DNA from: a bacterium
GTDB lineage: Bacteria; CLD3; SB21
Direction: 5' to 3'
Length of the DNA stretch: 64,000 nt
NCBI GenBank assembly: GCA_013360215.1
Contig: JABWCP010000002.1
Coordinates: 62,001-126,000, forward strand
Below the pieces are notes generated by a model. That model made no database searches and was not told the DNA's origin. It worked only from the letters and a program-made list of their open reading frames with translations. Every line of letters begins with the position of its first letter. The first letter of the stretch is position 1. Below are positions 46,549 through 56,229 of this stretch, piece by piece. The translations under genes and the position numbers were made by a program.

Positions 46549-47673
46549 ATGTTTAATAATATGAATAACCCCGCTTTCACGATAGGAATTGAAGAAGAAT
46601 TTCAAACTGTAGACCCTGAAACGCGTGAATTGCGTTCTCATGTCAGTGGTCAAATGATCGAGGAAGGTAAATTACTTCTTTCCGAGCAGATCAAAATGGA
46701 AATGCATCAGTCCGTAGTAGAAGTTGGAACGAACATTTGTCAAAACATAGCTGAAGCAAAGGCTGATGTTATAAAGCTGCGTCGTACCATCCATGAACTT
46801 GCCACCAAACGGGGGCTTGGTATCGTTGCTGCCAGTACACACCCGTTTAGTGATTGGAAAACTCAACCCATTACGGAGCATGAACGGTATAAAGAGATAG
46901 TCGAAAACATGGGGGATGTGGCACGTGCCAATCTAATTTTCGGATTACACGTTCATATAGGCATGCCGGATAATGAATCGTGCATTGCGATTCAAAACCA
47001 AATAAGATACTTTTTACCTCATATTTTAGCACTTTCGACAAGTTCACCGTTTTGGATCGGTCGAAGTACTGGCTTAAGCTCGATCAGGACCCAAATTTTT
47101 AGGCGTTTTCCACGAACTGATATCCCACCGATTTTCGACTCATGGTCAGATTTTGAAGATTATGTAAACCTCTTAATTCAAACGAAATGCATTGATAACG
47201 GCAAAAGAATTTGGTGGGATGCACGACCTCATCCGAGCTTTGGAACTTTGGAAGTTAGGATTTGCGATTTGCCTACGCGCGTAGATGAAACGATAGCAAT
47301 TGCGGCTTTGATACAAGCGCTAATGCATACATTATACAGAACTTATAAGAAAAATATGTCCTGGCGCATCTATCCCAATCAATTGATATCAGAAAATAAA
47401 TGGAGGGCAAGTAGGTACGGGTTACATGGTAAATTGATTGACTTTGGTAAAAAAGAAGAAGTACCGACAAAAGAACTAATTTATGAACTAATTCGTTTTG
47501 TAGATGATTCTGTCGAAGAACTTGGAAGTCGCAATGAAATTAACTATATTTATAAAATTTTAGACGGTGGCACCAGTTCTGATCGGCAGTTGGCCGTGTA
47601 CGAACAGTCCGGCAGGGACTTAAAAGCCGTTGTAGATTTTCTATTACGCGATACTTTGGAAGGCTTGTATTGA
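46549..47673 (+). CDS. ybdK: Carboxylate-amine ligase (YbdK/GCS2 family)
   Basis: The 374-aa protein has the glutamate-cysteine ligase type 2 fold: FTIGIEEEFQTVDPETREL, MEMHQSVVEVGTNIC, LGIVAASTHPFSDW, LIFGLHVHIGMPD, RPHPSFGTLEVRICDLPTRVDE, and KWRASRYGLHGKLID. E. coli YbdK has weak gamma-glutamyl ligase activity, and the true substrates of the family are mostly unknown. It follows the permuted ATP-grasp gene, a partnership often seen in such clusters. The start could be 46549 or 46561. Confidence 0.93.
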   Translation: MFNNMNNPAFTIGIEEEFQTVDPETRELRSHVSGQMIEEGKLLLSEQIKMEMHQSVVEVGTNICQNIAEAKADVIKLRRTIHELATKRGLGIVAASTHPFSDWKTQPITEHERYKEIVENMGDVARANLIFGLHVHIGMPDNESCIAIQNQIRYFLPHILALSTSSPFWIGRSTGLSSIRTQIFRRFPRTDIPPIFDSWSDFEDYVNLLIQTKCIDNGKRIWWDARPHPSFGTLEVRICDLPTRVDETIAIAALIQALMHTLYRTYKKNMSWRIYPNQLISENKWRASRYGLHGKLIDFGKKEEVPTKELIYELIRFVDDSVEELGSRNEINYIYKILDGGTSSDRQLAVYEQSGRDLKAVVDFLLRDTLEGLY

Positions 47674-47722
47674 CAATTTTTTTCATAAAATAATATCAAC
47701 TTATTAAATAATTGGAGGTTAT

Positions 47723-48385
47723 ATGGGTATTTTCACACGTATGGCGGATATCGTAAAAGCCAACATCAATGACTTTTTGGACAAGGCCGAAGATCCTGAA
47801 AAAATGATCAAACAAATGGTCATCGAAATGGAAGAAGCAGTAAATAAGGCTACAACAGCCGTTGGAACAGCTATCGCTAATCAAAAAAGACTCGAAAAAC
47901 AGTTCAATGAAAACAAAAAGCTGGCCGATGAATGGCAAAACAAGGCTGTTCAGGCGGTTAATGCCGGACGCGATGATTTGGCTTCACAGGCTTTGGCAAA
48001 GAAAAACTCGTATGCGACGGCTGCCGCTTCTTTAGAGCCGACGTTACAACAAGCTACGGCTACAGCCGAACAAATGAAGACACAGTTGCAACAATTAAAA
48101 GCTAAACTTGACGAAGCTCGTGTCAAACAAAACACCTTGATAGCTCGCCACCAAGCTGCAAAAGCTAAAAAAATGATTGCTCAACAAATGTCTGGCATCG
48201 GCGGCGGCGCTTTTGGCAACTTCGATAAGTTTGAGAAAAAGGTTGAAGATGTCGAAGCGGAAGCAGATGCGCATGTTGAACTTTCAGGACAAAATACAAG
48301 TCTAGATGATGAATTTAAAAAGCTATCAACAGATACCACAGTTGATTCTGAATTAGCCGCTTTGAAAGCTCAATTAGGTAAATAA
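47723..48385 (+). CDS. pspA: PspA/IM30 family membrane-stress protein
   Basis: The 220-aa protein has the family start MGIFTRMADIVKANINDFLDKAEDPEKMIKQ and long coiled-coil helices with many Gln/Ala/Lys. PspA/IM30 proteins form ESCRT-III-like assemblies on the inner membrane and guard against proton leak. A strong TTGGAGGTTAT ribosome-binding site precedes the ATG. No pspF, pspB or pspC lies next to it. A terminator follows. Confidence 0.94.
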   Translation: MGIFTRMADIVKANINDFLDKAEDPEKMIKQMVIEMEEAVNKATTAVGTAIANQKRLEKQFNENKKLADEWQNKAVQAVNAGRDDLASQALAKKNSYATAAASLEPTLQQATATAEQMKTQLQQLKAKLDEARVKQNTLIARHQAAKAKKMIAQQMSGIGGGAFGNFDKFEKKVEDVEAEADAHVELSGQNTSLDDEFKKLSTDTTVDSELAALKAQLGK

Positions 48386-48402
48386 TATTTTAATTTTTAT
48401 CA

Positions 48403-48437
48403 GGGGCTGATTCAATTCTGAAACAGCCCCTTTTATT
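48403..48437 (+). terminator. Rho-independent terminator
   Basis: GGGGCTG/CAGCCCC stem (48403-48409, 48424-48430) followed by TTTTATT, after pspA. Confidence 0.88.
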
Positions 48438-48487
48438 CATTCTGATTCGATGCATAATATATATTATGTAAACTTATTAAAATCCAC

Positions 48488-49957
48488 TTACTTCCTTATT
48501 TTTATTACAAATTGAGTTCCTTTTCCTAGTGCTGTTTTAAACTCGAGATCTGAATTGATCTGCTTTATAATTCCAAAAGCTACGCTAAGCCCGAGTCCAC
48601 TACCTTTGCCTACATCTTTGGTAGTAAAGAATGGGTCAAACATTCTTTCTTGTACTTCTTTTGATATGCCTAAGCCATTATCTGTAATACTTATGTTAAT
48701 CTCTTCTGGATTAGCGAACAAACTTACTATTATTTTAGGAATTTCTGATTTGTTTAAACGAGCTGCATCAATTCCATTTTCGATAATAGCCATGATAGCT
48801 TGATTTAGTAATCCTGGATTGCACGCAAGTTCAGCCGATTCAGTTCGATCACATTTTTTTGAATAATTAAATTCTACATCGGTATATTGGCTTTTCACTA
48901 AATAAATCATCGTTTCAAGACTATCGCACAAATTGACTGTTTTGAATTCGGCGGAATCTAAATTACTGAAATTTTTTAGTTTATTTACTATGTCAACAAT
49001 TCTTTTAGAGCCATTATTGCAAGAAGCCAGTAATTTATCTAAGTCATTGATCAAAAACTGATAGTCAATTCGTTCTTTAATCGAATTAACATAATGTTTT
49101 TGTTGATCTATGGTGTCGAAATCCTTATCCCAAACAGATACTAATGCTTTTAAATCGTTGACATATTCCGCTAATGATTGCAGGTTACCATCTATAAAAG
49201 TCAAAGGATTGTTTATTTCGTGAGCAATACCTGCTGTCATAGTTCCAAGCGATGCCAATTTTTCCTTCTGTACGAGTTGTAGTTCTTTTTCTTCCAATTG
49301 TTTATAAGCTTTTTCTAATTCAGATTTACGCTGACTTAATTCAAACTGCGCTTGAAATGACTTTTTCCTCAAATGCACATGTATATAAGCGCCGGACAAT
49401 GCAACCATGTACAAAAATAGCATCACCGACTGACGATAGATATAGCTATCGGTTTCGACATCTGTTTCAAGAAAATAAATACACGCATTAGAAAAAAATA
49501 TAATCACATATAAGTACAAATATTGCCTGAAGGTGTAATTAAAAAAGGCTAAAATATACACGGCTATCACGATGTAAACCGGATACGTTGGCGCTTCATA
49601 CCCTCCTAAACGTATGATAAAAAAAGGAAACGTAATGGCCCAAACCGTGAAAAGAATCAGAGATATCTGTGTAACATTTTGCCTGAATGAACGGTAACGA
49701 AATAAAAATAATAGAAGTACACCCAAACCAATCAAAGCTAAATTATAATACGGAACGCCTCCCCATCCGCTTATAATTCGTACAATGCCAACAATGAACT
49801 GAGTAAAAATCAAAAACCATATAAATACGACTGCATTTTTCCTATTTTGATTATTAGCTATTCGATGAAATTCGGTACGCGCATTCGGATTCGAATCGAA
49901 AAAACTTGCAAGCTCCGATTCATGGAAGCCCGTAATTTTTTCTAAAAATGAAACCAT
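48488..49957 (-). CDS. Membrane sensor histidine kinase
   Basis: The 489-aa kinase has about six TM helices (residues 42-195), a coiled-coil linker (RKSELEKAYKQLEEKELQL), HisKA with His246 (GIAHEINNPLTFI), an N-box (AIIENGIDAA) and HATPase_c (DNGLGISKEVQERMFDPFF, GSGLGLSVAFGII). It has no receiver domain. Its HisKA motif resembles those of the two propeller kinases. The receiver-only protein at 51581 is the nearest possible partner. Confidence 0.92.
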   Translation of the reverse strand: MVSFLEKITGFHESELASFFDSNPNARTEFHRIANNQNRKNAVVFIWFLIFTQFIVGIVRIISGWGGVPYYNLALIGLGVLLLFLFRYRSFRQNVTQISLILFTVWAITFPFFIIRLGGYEAPTYPVYIVIAVYILAFFNYTFRQYLYLYVIIFFSNACIYFLETDVETDSYIYRQSVMLFLYMVALSGAYIHVHLRKKSFQAQFELSQRKSELEKAYKQLEEKELQLVQKEKLASLGTMTAGIAHEINNPLTFIDGNLQSLAEYVNDLKALVSVWDKDFDTIDQQKHYVNSIKERIDYQFLINDLDKLLASCNNGSKRIVDIVNKLKNFSNLDSAEFKTVNLCDSLETMIYLVKSQYTDVEFNYSKKCDRTESAELACNPGLLNQAIMAIIENGIDAARLNKSEIPKIIVSLFANPEEINISITDNGLGISKEVQERMFDPFFTTKDVGKGSGLGLSVAFGIIKQINSDLEFKTALGKGTQFVIKIRK

Positions 49958-50114
49958 AGTTGTGTTTTATGATATATGTGAATAGGCAAACTAATAAATG
50001 ATAATCATTTAAAATCCAGTTATCAAAATATTTCTTGTATATGCTGCATTCTGATGTTAATTTGATCGCCGTAGGTCGGTTTCTCACACTAATAATATAA
50101 ATATATCTTCTCTC

Positions 50115-51263
50115 ATGGAACAAGTAGGCATTAATAGTAATGTATATGCCGGTGGTAAGATTTTTCATATCCAAACCGCTGGAAGCTATAATGATCTCGT
50201 TGTACAATCTGAAATTTTTGAAGCCGGGCGCATTATTTCTGTTCAAAAGAAACGTATTACTGATGTAACAGAAATGCCGGAAGATGATTTTCGAGAATTC
50301 GTCAAAAAGTATCATCATGAAGTAGCGTGGGAAGTTGAACTCATGTTTTTTATGCGTGAAAAGATCAGAAACACCACGCATACGGTATCCAATAGCAAAA
50401 TTGGCCTTTTATTCTTGAGAAAAGGCTTTCTTGATGAAGCCATTTCCGAATTTCAACATACGATCGAGCATGATCCGGATCTTGTGGAAGTTTACAATCA
50501 TTTAGGACTCGCCTATCTACAGCGTGGCGATTTTTCGCTAGCTATCGAATCTATTCAAAAAGGCATCGAACTGAGACCTCAATTTCCTGATCTGCGTAAT
50601 AACCTCGGGTTTGCATATGGTAAAGCGAAAAAGTATAGTGAAGCGATAACGGAATATGATAAAGCATTAGCGATTAACCCCCACTATGTAGTCGTGCATC
50701 TAAATAAAGCGATAACTTTCCTCGAAAGTATTCTCAACAATGGCGATACAGGAAGTCTTCCGGAAGTTCAAGATCGAATACTCACCGTAAGCTCTATTTT
50801 TAAAACCACATTGATGACAAATCCTGATTTTGCAAATTATCGTTTTTATACATTTAGATTTGAAAAGATTTTAAAACATTTGACCGCATCAGCTTATGTC
50901 CAAGCCATTGACATTATTTTGGAAGTTAAAGAATCTATTCAAAAACCAAGTCTTGATGAGACTATTCACGGATTTTATTTAAAGTTCCTTTTCGGAGGAG
51001 CCGGTAAGGATGAAAAAGTTATTAACGACTACCGCGCACAATTAGAGCAACATATAAACGAAAATCCGACTTACGCCGATTTGCATAATTCGCTTGGTTT
51101 AGTATATCTGATTCAATGCCGAAATTTATTCCTTAAGGCCATGTCGCAATTCAAAAAAGCTTACGAAATAAACCCTTCTTACAAAACCGCGTATAAAAAT
51201 TTTCGTTTAGTACAGAATGACGGGCGCGAATTCCTCAATCTACTTCGCGCTATCTTAAAATAA
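50115..51263 (+). CDS. TPR-repeat protein with N-terminal domain of unknown function
   Basis: The 382-aa cytoplasmic protein has an N-terminal beta-rich segment (VYAGGKIFHIQTAGSYNDLVV ... GRIISVQKKRITD) followed by TPRs from about residue 90 (SKIGLLFLRKGFLDEAISEFQ, VEVYNHLGLAYLQRGDFSLAIE, LRNNLGFAYGKAKKYSEAITE) and another near the C-terminus. It has no signal peptide. It diverges from the sensor kinase, with 157 bp between. It probably has a scaffolding role, and the partner is unknown. Confidence 0.85.
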   Translation: MEQVGINSNVYAGGKIFHIQTAGSYNDLVVQSEIFEAGRIISVQKKRITDVTEMPEDDFREFVKKYHHEVAWEVELMFFMREKIRNTTHTVSNSKIGLLFLRKGFLDEAISEFQHTIEHDPDLVEVYNHLGLAYLQRGDFSLAIESIQKGIELRPQFPDLRNNLGFAYGKAKKYSEAITEYDKALAINPHYVVVHLNKAITFLESILNNGDTGSLPEVQDRILTVSSIFKTTLMTNPDFANYRFYTFRFEKILKHLTASAYVQAIDIILEVKESIQKPSLDETIHGFYLKFLFGGAGKDEKVINDYRAQLEQHINENPTYADLHNSLGLVYLIQCRNLFLKAMSQFKKAYEINPSYKTAYKNFRLVQNDGREFLNLLRAILK

Positions 51264-51580
51264 TTCCCACCTTTTTTATCATCACTTTATTTCTATTAAT
51301 TTCTCATTTCATGACTGTTTTATCGTTTCGGAGTATAATCTAATAATGGTAGTCTCTACCTCAAAAAGCATCAATATTTGTATTTTTTTGAGAAAGTGAA
51401 TTATTATCGAACAAATATAATAATTTGGAGTGTTAAGCTCATCACAGAAACCCTGTAAACTGCATCACACTAATTTATTTAAGTTCTATAAAAACAAGTC
51501 GTTAATATTCTAATATTAACATTGGTACGTATTTTGTTCTAAATGATTATCAGTAATAAATAATGAAAGAAGGTTATCTG
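51264..51580. other. Intergenic region with promoter-like elements
   Basis: AT-rich, no gene seen. It holds a TATAAT-like box in CGGAGTATAATCTAATAATGG near 51335 and an inverted repeat at 51501-51520 close to the receiver gene. Confidence 0.45.
51501..51520. promoter_or_regulatory. Operator-like inverted repeat
   Basis: GTTAATATT-CT-AATATTAAC is a perfect 9-bp inverted repeat, 61 nt upstream of the preferred start of the receiver protein. The size fits a dimeric repressor site; the binding protein is unknown. Confidence 0.5.
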
Positions 51581-51994
51581 ATGATCCCCGGTGTCAAGCT
51601 AAATAGTGAAGTTTTCGATAACATGAAACTTTGTAACCGAAAAACGGTGCTTGTGGTAGAAGATGAACCTGGAATTCGTTTTGTAACGTCAGAATTCTTA
51701 AAGATGAGTAATTTTCAGGTCGTAACGGCGGAAAACGGTCAAGAGGCTATGAAAATTATAGTGGATAATAAGATCGATGTCGTAGTAACGGATATCATGA
51801 TGCCTAAAGTAAACGGGTTGGAACTTTTAAAATTTGTTCGTCGACTCAAAGGTGAGTCATTCCCTGTCGTTGTTGTTTCGGGTTCGGATTTAGAAAGTTT
51901 GCGCGTCATTGAAAGTGAACATACACGCACGCTGAGAAAACCTTACGGATTAGATCGTTTGGCAAAAGAAATACAAAGCATATCTCAAAACTAA
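51581..51994 (+). CDS. Receiver-only (CheY-like) response regulator
   Basis: The 137-aa protein is a single receiver domain: acidic pair in VLVVEDEPG, phospho-acceptor D71 (VVVTDIMMP), conserved Ser/Thr region VVVSGSD, and K120 (TLRKPY). It has no output domain, so it must act by protein contact or phospho-relay. ATG 51581 is preferred over 51563 because AGAAGG lies 7 nt upstream. The window contains three orphan sensor kinases that could use it. Confidence 0.92.
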   Translation: MIPGVKLNSEVFDNMKLCNRKTVLVVEDEPGIRFVTSEFLKMSNFQVVTAENGQEAMKIIVDNKIDVVVTDIMMPKVNGLELLKFVRRLKGESFPVVVVSGSDLESLRVIESEHTRTLRKPYGLDRLAKEIQSISQN

Positions 51995-51999
51995 ACTCA

Positions 52000-52560
52000 T
52001 TAACTGCCTTTAATCAAAGTTATTTCATCAATTTTATCGTATTCTTCCAAACAAACTTTTACTTTATCATTCATTTCTGAAGTAATTTTTTTTCCATAAA
52101 TATCCGATTGGATCGGCAACTCGCGACATCCCCTGTCTATAAGTACGGCCAACTGAATCCGTGACGGTCGCCCGAAATCCATAAGTTCATCCATTGCCGC
52201 TCGCACCGATCGACCCGTAAAAAGCACATCATCGACAAGCACCAGGGGGCGTTCATTGATGTTAAAACGTATCTCGGTACTTTGTACTAATGGTTGCTTT
52301 AGCTTCGCTCTCGTATCATCCCGATAAAAGCTCACATCTAATACTCCCATCGGCAGCTCAATATCGGAAAATTTTTTAATCAAAATTTGTAATCGACGCG
52401 CAATAAATTCACCGCGGGTCCTCATCCCTATTAAAGCTAGAGACTCTATGTTCGGATTGGAAGAAATGAGCGATCGCGCCATACTTTCAAGCATGGTATT
52501 AATTTCCTGTGCCCTTGCTATGGTTATAGTTTTTTCTACGGCATTCATCTCTAATTCCAT
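52000..52560 (-). CDS. pyrR: PyrR-type bifunctional regulator/uracil phosphoribosyltransferase
   Basis: The 186-aa phosphoribosyltransferase-fold protein has the PRPP motif LVLVDDVLFTGRSVRAAM (about 106-123), preceded by VLDVSFYRDD, the PyrR flexible-loop region. In Gram-positive bacteria PyrR attenuates pyr operons by RNA binding; it also has weak UPRTase activity. Here it sits at the end of an envelope-export operon, overlapping the BatA-like gene, with no pyr genes nearby. Its target is therefore not evident. Confidence 0.9.
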   Translation of the reverse strand: MELEMNAVEKTITIARAQEINTMLESMARSLISSNPNIESLALIGMRTRGEFIARRLQILIKKFSDIELPMGVLDVSFYRDDTRAKLKQPLVQSTEIRFNINERPLVLVDDVLFTGRSVRAAMDELMDFGRPSRIQLAVLIDRGCRELPIQSDIYGKKITSEMNDKVKVCLEEYDKIDEITLIKGS

Positions 52561-54671
52561 TATTTATTGGTATTACGTTGCAAACGATGAATTTGACCAA
52601 GTGTTAATTCGAATAACATAAGAATTATCGCAAAGGCAATAAACCATTTCCAGCTTTCGATGCCAAATCGTGATTGTAAAATATAGTGCTCAATAGATTC
52701 TTTTTCAGTTAAAAACGTAATATTTGCAATGCCGCTAAATATTTTAAGAGAGTCCGATTCCCATGTCGCAAATTCACTTTCTTGGTTTGGGATATTGGCA
52801 CTTACCAACGTAAGCACTCGAGAATCATTTTTATCCACTAGAGAATAATTACCCGCCATATCGAGTTTATCAATTTGAGCTATTTTGATGTTATTTTGGA
52901 CTACTAAAGATGGGATGTAGTCACTCTGTTCACCAGTAAGACTGCGCATACGGACCATATCATTCGCATCTCTTTGAATACGAACTTTGACAGCGTCGCC
53001 GACAACGAATTGATTTTTATCATTTTCCTTACCATACAAGGCATATAAACAACGGTGCATAAGTGGTACGAAAAACGCACGAATGGGCAGATCATTCCAA
53101 GTCATAACTGGCATTGATGTCATAAGCATAAAATGACCGTTGTAAATAGCATATTCGGTTAAAAAATTACCGCTTTTTCCAAACGTTAGGATGTTTTGAC
53201 CTTGGCGGGAATCTGTATTAAAGTAACGATAAAATTTTGGGGACTCAATATTCTTCAAAGAAGTGCGGTCCGTAAAAATATCTGCAATCAAAGGATGCGG
53301 CTGAGCATCAAATTGAAGTTCAATAAACGAATGGTTTTCGCTATTGAGCGAAACCATCTGAATCAAACGCGATACATCTAGTCTATCCGCGATTTGTTTA
53401 TTAAATTGGGTGATATCCGTTTTAGTACCCGGAATCATGAGAATTCCGCCACCCTCTTTCAAGAATTCTACGACTCGGTTAGTCTGAGATTCGTCCCAAC
53501 GGCCAGGGTTTACAAGAATCAGAACATCAAATTTTTTCAGGTCAACGGTTGCAAGTTTGTCAAACAAAACTGATTTGGTAATGATGTTACCCGCTTGTTG
53601 GTCATGCGCTTTAAGCGCAAGCTCTATAAATTCTTTGTCTGCGAGTTCACCGGCCACAAGAACTTTGATATCTGATGGAACATAATAATGAAAATAATAT
53701 CTATTATTTGCTAAAAAACCATCATCATCTAACTCCGCGTAACCGGAAACAAAGCCTGATTCGGATGCTGGGAATGAAATGCGCACATCGTTATCAGTTT
53801 TAGCATCAACCTGTAAAACGGACTGGCCTACTCGTTTCCCATTAGCATAGACGTGCAAAATTCTTTCACCGGACTGGGTTGACAATGAATTTCGTATCGT
53901 ACAAACCATTTCGATCGGGCGATTTTTTTGAAAAAAACGATTTTCGGTCTCAGTTTTTAATATGGCTAGGTCCGATTCCGGTTTCCCATCGATAGCGATG
54001 ACAACTAAATGCGGCTTGATATGGCCGTAATCTGGAATTTGAGTATTAAATCGGTCGGATTTTTGCAAATCAGAGATGATATAAATTTCACGGTTGGGGT
54101 TTTTAGCCTGTGCTAAAAGGCTCACGGATTCGTGCAGAGCTTTATCTATAGCAAATGAATAATTTTCGATAACAATATTTTTAAGTCGAGCCCGTGCTTC
54201 AGAAAAATTAGAACTCCAATTTAAATTAGAAGCTTTTTTTAATCCTGACGCATCTATAATAACAAATTCATCGCCTTCTTGAAGATGCGAAATGACTTCC
54301 ATTGCCTTATTTTTTATGCGTTCCAGCGCTTGTCCGCGTTGATTTACGGACGAAGCGCTGAGTGAATTATCAAGTATAAGTACAACAGAAGTTTTAGCAT
54401 GGGCGTTTATGTTTCCGTTTGTTGCGGACCACTTCCACACCGGTCGCCCAAATGCTATAACGAGGCACGCTACGATCATCGCTCTGATAATTAACAATAA
54501 TATCTGTTGCCAACGTAACTTTTTAATTTGTTTTTTTTGGAGTGCTTTTAAAAAACGATTGGAGCTAAAAGGAACAACACGTGCTTTTTTTCGATTGAGC
54601 AGATGAATCAATATTGGAATAGATGCCAATACCAGACCATACAATAAAAAAGCATTTAAGAAACTAAACAT
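52560..54671 (-). CDS. BatA/vWA-domain membrane protein
   Basis: The 703-aa protein starts with the BatA N-terminal double TM hairpin (FLLYGLVLASIPILIHLLNRKK, then QILLLIIRAMIVACLVIAFGRP). A von Willebrand A-like domain follows (TSVVLILDNSLSASS, about 95-250), then a large periplasmic beta-rich region, a second Rossmann/GATase-like segment (DIKVLVAGELADKEF ... KFDVLILVNPGRW), and a C-terminal TM helix. The MIDAS DxSxS is intact. It is typical of FCB-group genomes, with the role in envelope stress or aerotolerance unproven. Coupled to pyrR by a 1-nt overlap. Confidence 0.88.
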   Translation of the reverse strand: MFSFLNAFLLYGLVLASIPILIHLLNRKKARVVPFSSNRFLKALQKKQIKKLRWQQILLLIIRAMIVACLVIAFGRPVWKWSATNGNINAHAKTSVVLILDNSLSASSVNQRGQALERIKNKAMEVISHLQEGDEFVIIDASGLKKASNLNWSSNFSEARARLKNIVIENYSFAIDKALHESVSLLAQAKNPNREIYIISDLQKSDRFNTQIPDYGHIKPHLVVIAIDGKPESDLAILKTETENRFFQKNRPIEMVCTIRNSLSTQSGERILHVYANGKRVGQSVLQVDAKTDNDVRISFPASESGFVSGYAELDDDGFLANNRYYFHYYVPSDIKVLVAGELADKEFIELALKAHDQQAGNIITKSVLFDKLATVDLKKFDVLILVNPGRWDESQTNRVVEFLKEGGGILMIPGTKTDITQFNKQIADRLDVSRLIQMVSLNSENHSFIELQFDAQPHPLIADIFTDRTSLKNIESPKFYRYFNTDSRQGQNILTFGKSGNFLTEYAIYNGHFMLMTSMPVMTWNDLPIRAFFVPLMHRCLYALYGKENDKNQFVVGDAVKVRIQRDANDMVRMRSLTGEQSDYIPSLVVQNNIKIAQIDKLDMAGNYSLVDKNDSRVLTLVSANIPNQESEFATWESDSLKIFSGIANITFLTEKESIEHYILQSRFGIESWKWFIAFAIILMLFELTLGQIHRLQRNTNK

Positions 54672-54672
54672 A

Positions 54673-55389
54673 TCATGCTTTCCGTATATCGGAATCTATT
54701 CCGCCGTCTTCGATACGAATCACTCGTTGTGCACGTTCAGCCAAAGCTTCGTTATGTGTTACCACGACGAATGTTTTATTAAATTCGCGGCAAAGATCAA
54801 ACATGAGTTGATGCAGGTGCTCGCTAGCGCGCTTATCCAAATTTCCGGAAGGTTCATCGGCCAGAATAAGGCCCGGATCATTCATCAAAGCGCGTGCAAA
54901 CGCAACGCGTTGCTGTTCGCCGCCGGATAGCTCAGAGGGTCTATGATAATAACGCTCGGCAAGACCCACATTTTTCAAAAGATTTTTGCCCCTTTCATAA
55001 CTTGACGGATCGTTCGAAGGTTTTCCGGCAATCAATGCGGGCATAATTACGTTTTCCAGCGCAGTAAACTCCGGCAGCAAATAATGGAACTGAAAAACAA
55101 AACCAACACGCGCATTACGCAAACGTGCCATAGCAACGTCTGATAACTGACTCACCTGTGTGTTTTCAAAGAAAACATCACCGGAAGAAGGCTTATCTAA
55201 TATACCTAAAATGTGCAATAGTGTACTTTTTCCTGCGCCGGATGGTCCTAAAATTACAATAAATTCGCCCTCGTGTATATCTAGACTAATGTTATTTAAA
55301 ACAGTTAGCTCACCTTTGGCCATGGTATAATTTTTACTAATGGCTTGTGCCCGAACGAGAATTTTTTTGGATTCGGCCGAAGCTATCAT
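54673..55389 (-). CDS. lolD: ABC transporter ATPase, LolD type
   Basis: The 238-aa ATPase has Walker [10 protein letters not shown] (48-56), signature LSGGEQQR (154-161), Walker B LILADEP and the LolD/MacB-type SGNLD. LolD powers release of lipoproteins from the inner membrane to LolA. Two LolC/E-like permeases lie just upstream on the same strand, which supports a LolCDE-type role over a MacB or FtsE role. It overlaps the preceding exported-protein gene by 4 nt. Confidence 0.9.
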   Translation of the reverse strand: MIASAESKKILVRAQAISKNYTMAKGELTVLNNISLDIHEGEFIVILGPSGAGKSTLLHILGILDKPSSGDVFFENTQVSQLSDVAMARLRNARVGFVFQFHYLLPEFTALENVIMPALIAGKPSNDPSSYERGKNLLKNVGLAERYYHRPSELSGGEQQRVAFARALMNDPGLILADEPSGNLDKRASEHLHQLMFDLCREFNKTFVVVTHNEALAERAQRVIRIEDGGIDSDIRKA

Positions 55390-56222
55390 TGCGCCTCTTC
55401 GATAGTAAAAGTTGTATTAAGCGATCCCGAATATTCGACCGCCGTCGAACCGACGGTACCTGTTCCGGCAAGCTGAGTAACCAAAGACCCGTTAAGAATT
55501 CGTCCCTCCGAAAAACTGTACACCATCGTGCCTTCGATTATAACTAGAAAATTAATTTTAGACTGCTCTTGATGTTCAGGAATAGCGCCTTCTCCATTAA
55601 CTTCCAATGATAGTTTGATCTTAGCCGTAGATTTATCCGCTTCTTCCAGTTTATACCGTACGGTAAGCGTCGGATCAGTTATTTTGAGTAATTTTTTAAA
55701 GGGTAAAATGATCGCAGAATCACCTGCTGCATCGTTTAATGTCCATGTTTCTCCAATTTTGAGAGTTTTTTCAGGAAATGGTATAAACATATAACGCCAA
55801 ATGTTTTCAATACCGCTTTCCGCTAAAACTCCGTTTTTTAAGGTCAACGATTTTTCTAACAATGTCCCAAAACGATCAACACCGATTTCTACATGATCAT
55901 TGGCAAAAAGTTTAGCCATTTTGTAAGTAAGATTTTGCCCATTGATCGTGTATCGTGTTAATTCGATGTCATTAGCTATCTGCGCACTGCCTTCACCGTC
56001 AACGTGCAAGATATTTTGATGAATATCATAGGCGGTTTCACCATATATTGAATTATTGTATGCGGACGAAATCGTTGAAAAATTCTTATACGTACTGACA
56101 GCAACGCGGTATTTATCGCCTTCATTAAATTTGTAAGTTAATACAACGAGTCTGTCTTTTTGTGAAAAAGCTGTACTCGCAACAGTTAAAAACAAAATTA
56201 AATAGAATTTTAAAAATCGCAT
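55386..56222 (-). CDS. Exported protein of unknown function in the Lol operon
   Basis: The 278-aa product has a signal peptide (ending TAFSQ) and a beta-rich body (LTYKFNEGDKYRVAV, VDGEGSAQIANDIELTRYTINGQ, ILKIGETWTL-like KTLKIGETWTLNDAAGD, VNGEGAIPEHQEQ). The GETW and K-F-x-x-GxxY patterns occur in DUF6263-like periplasmic proteins. It lies between the permease and ATPase genes with 7-nt and -4-nt spacing, so it is probably part of the exporter's function, perhaps as a periplasmic partner. Function is not known. Confidence 0.75.
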   Translation of the reverse strand: MRFLKFYLILFLTVASTAFSQKDRLVVLTYKFNEGDKYRVAVSTYKNFSTISSAYNNSIYGETAYDIHQNILHVDGEGSAQIANDIELTRYTINGQNLTYKMAKLFANDHVEIGVDRFGTLLEKSLTLKNGVLAESGIENIWRYMFIPFPEKTLKIGETWTLNDAAGDSAIILPFKKLLKITDPTLTVRYKLEEADKSTAKIKLSLEVNGEGAIPEHQEQSKINFLVIIEGTMVYSFSEGRILNGSLVTQLAGTGTVGSTAVEYSGSLNTTFTIEEAQ

Positions 56223-56229
56223 AGAATCC

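Noticed and set aside
49920-50381. 153-codon minus-strand frame overlapping the kinase and TPR gene starts
   Set aside because: It is antisense to the convincing TPR gene and overlaps the kinase start in another frame; no recognisable protein features.
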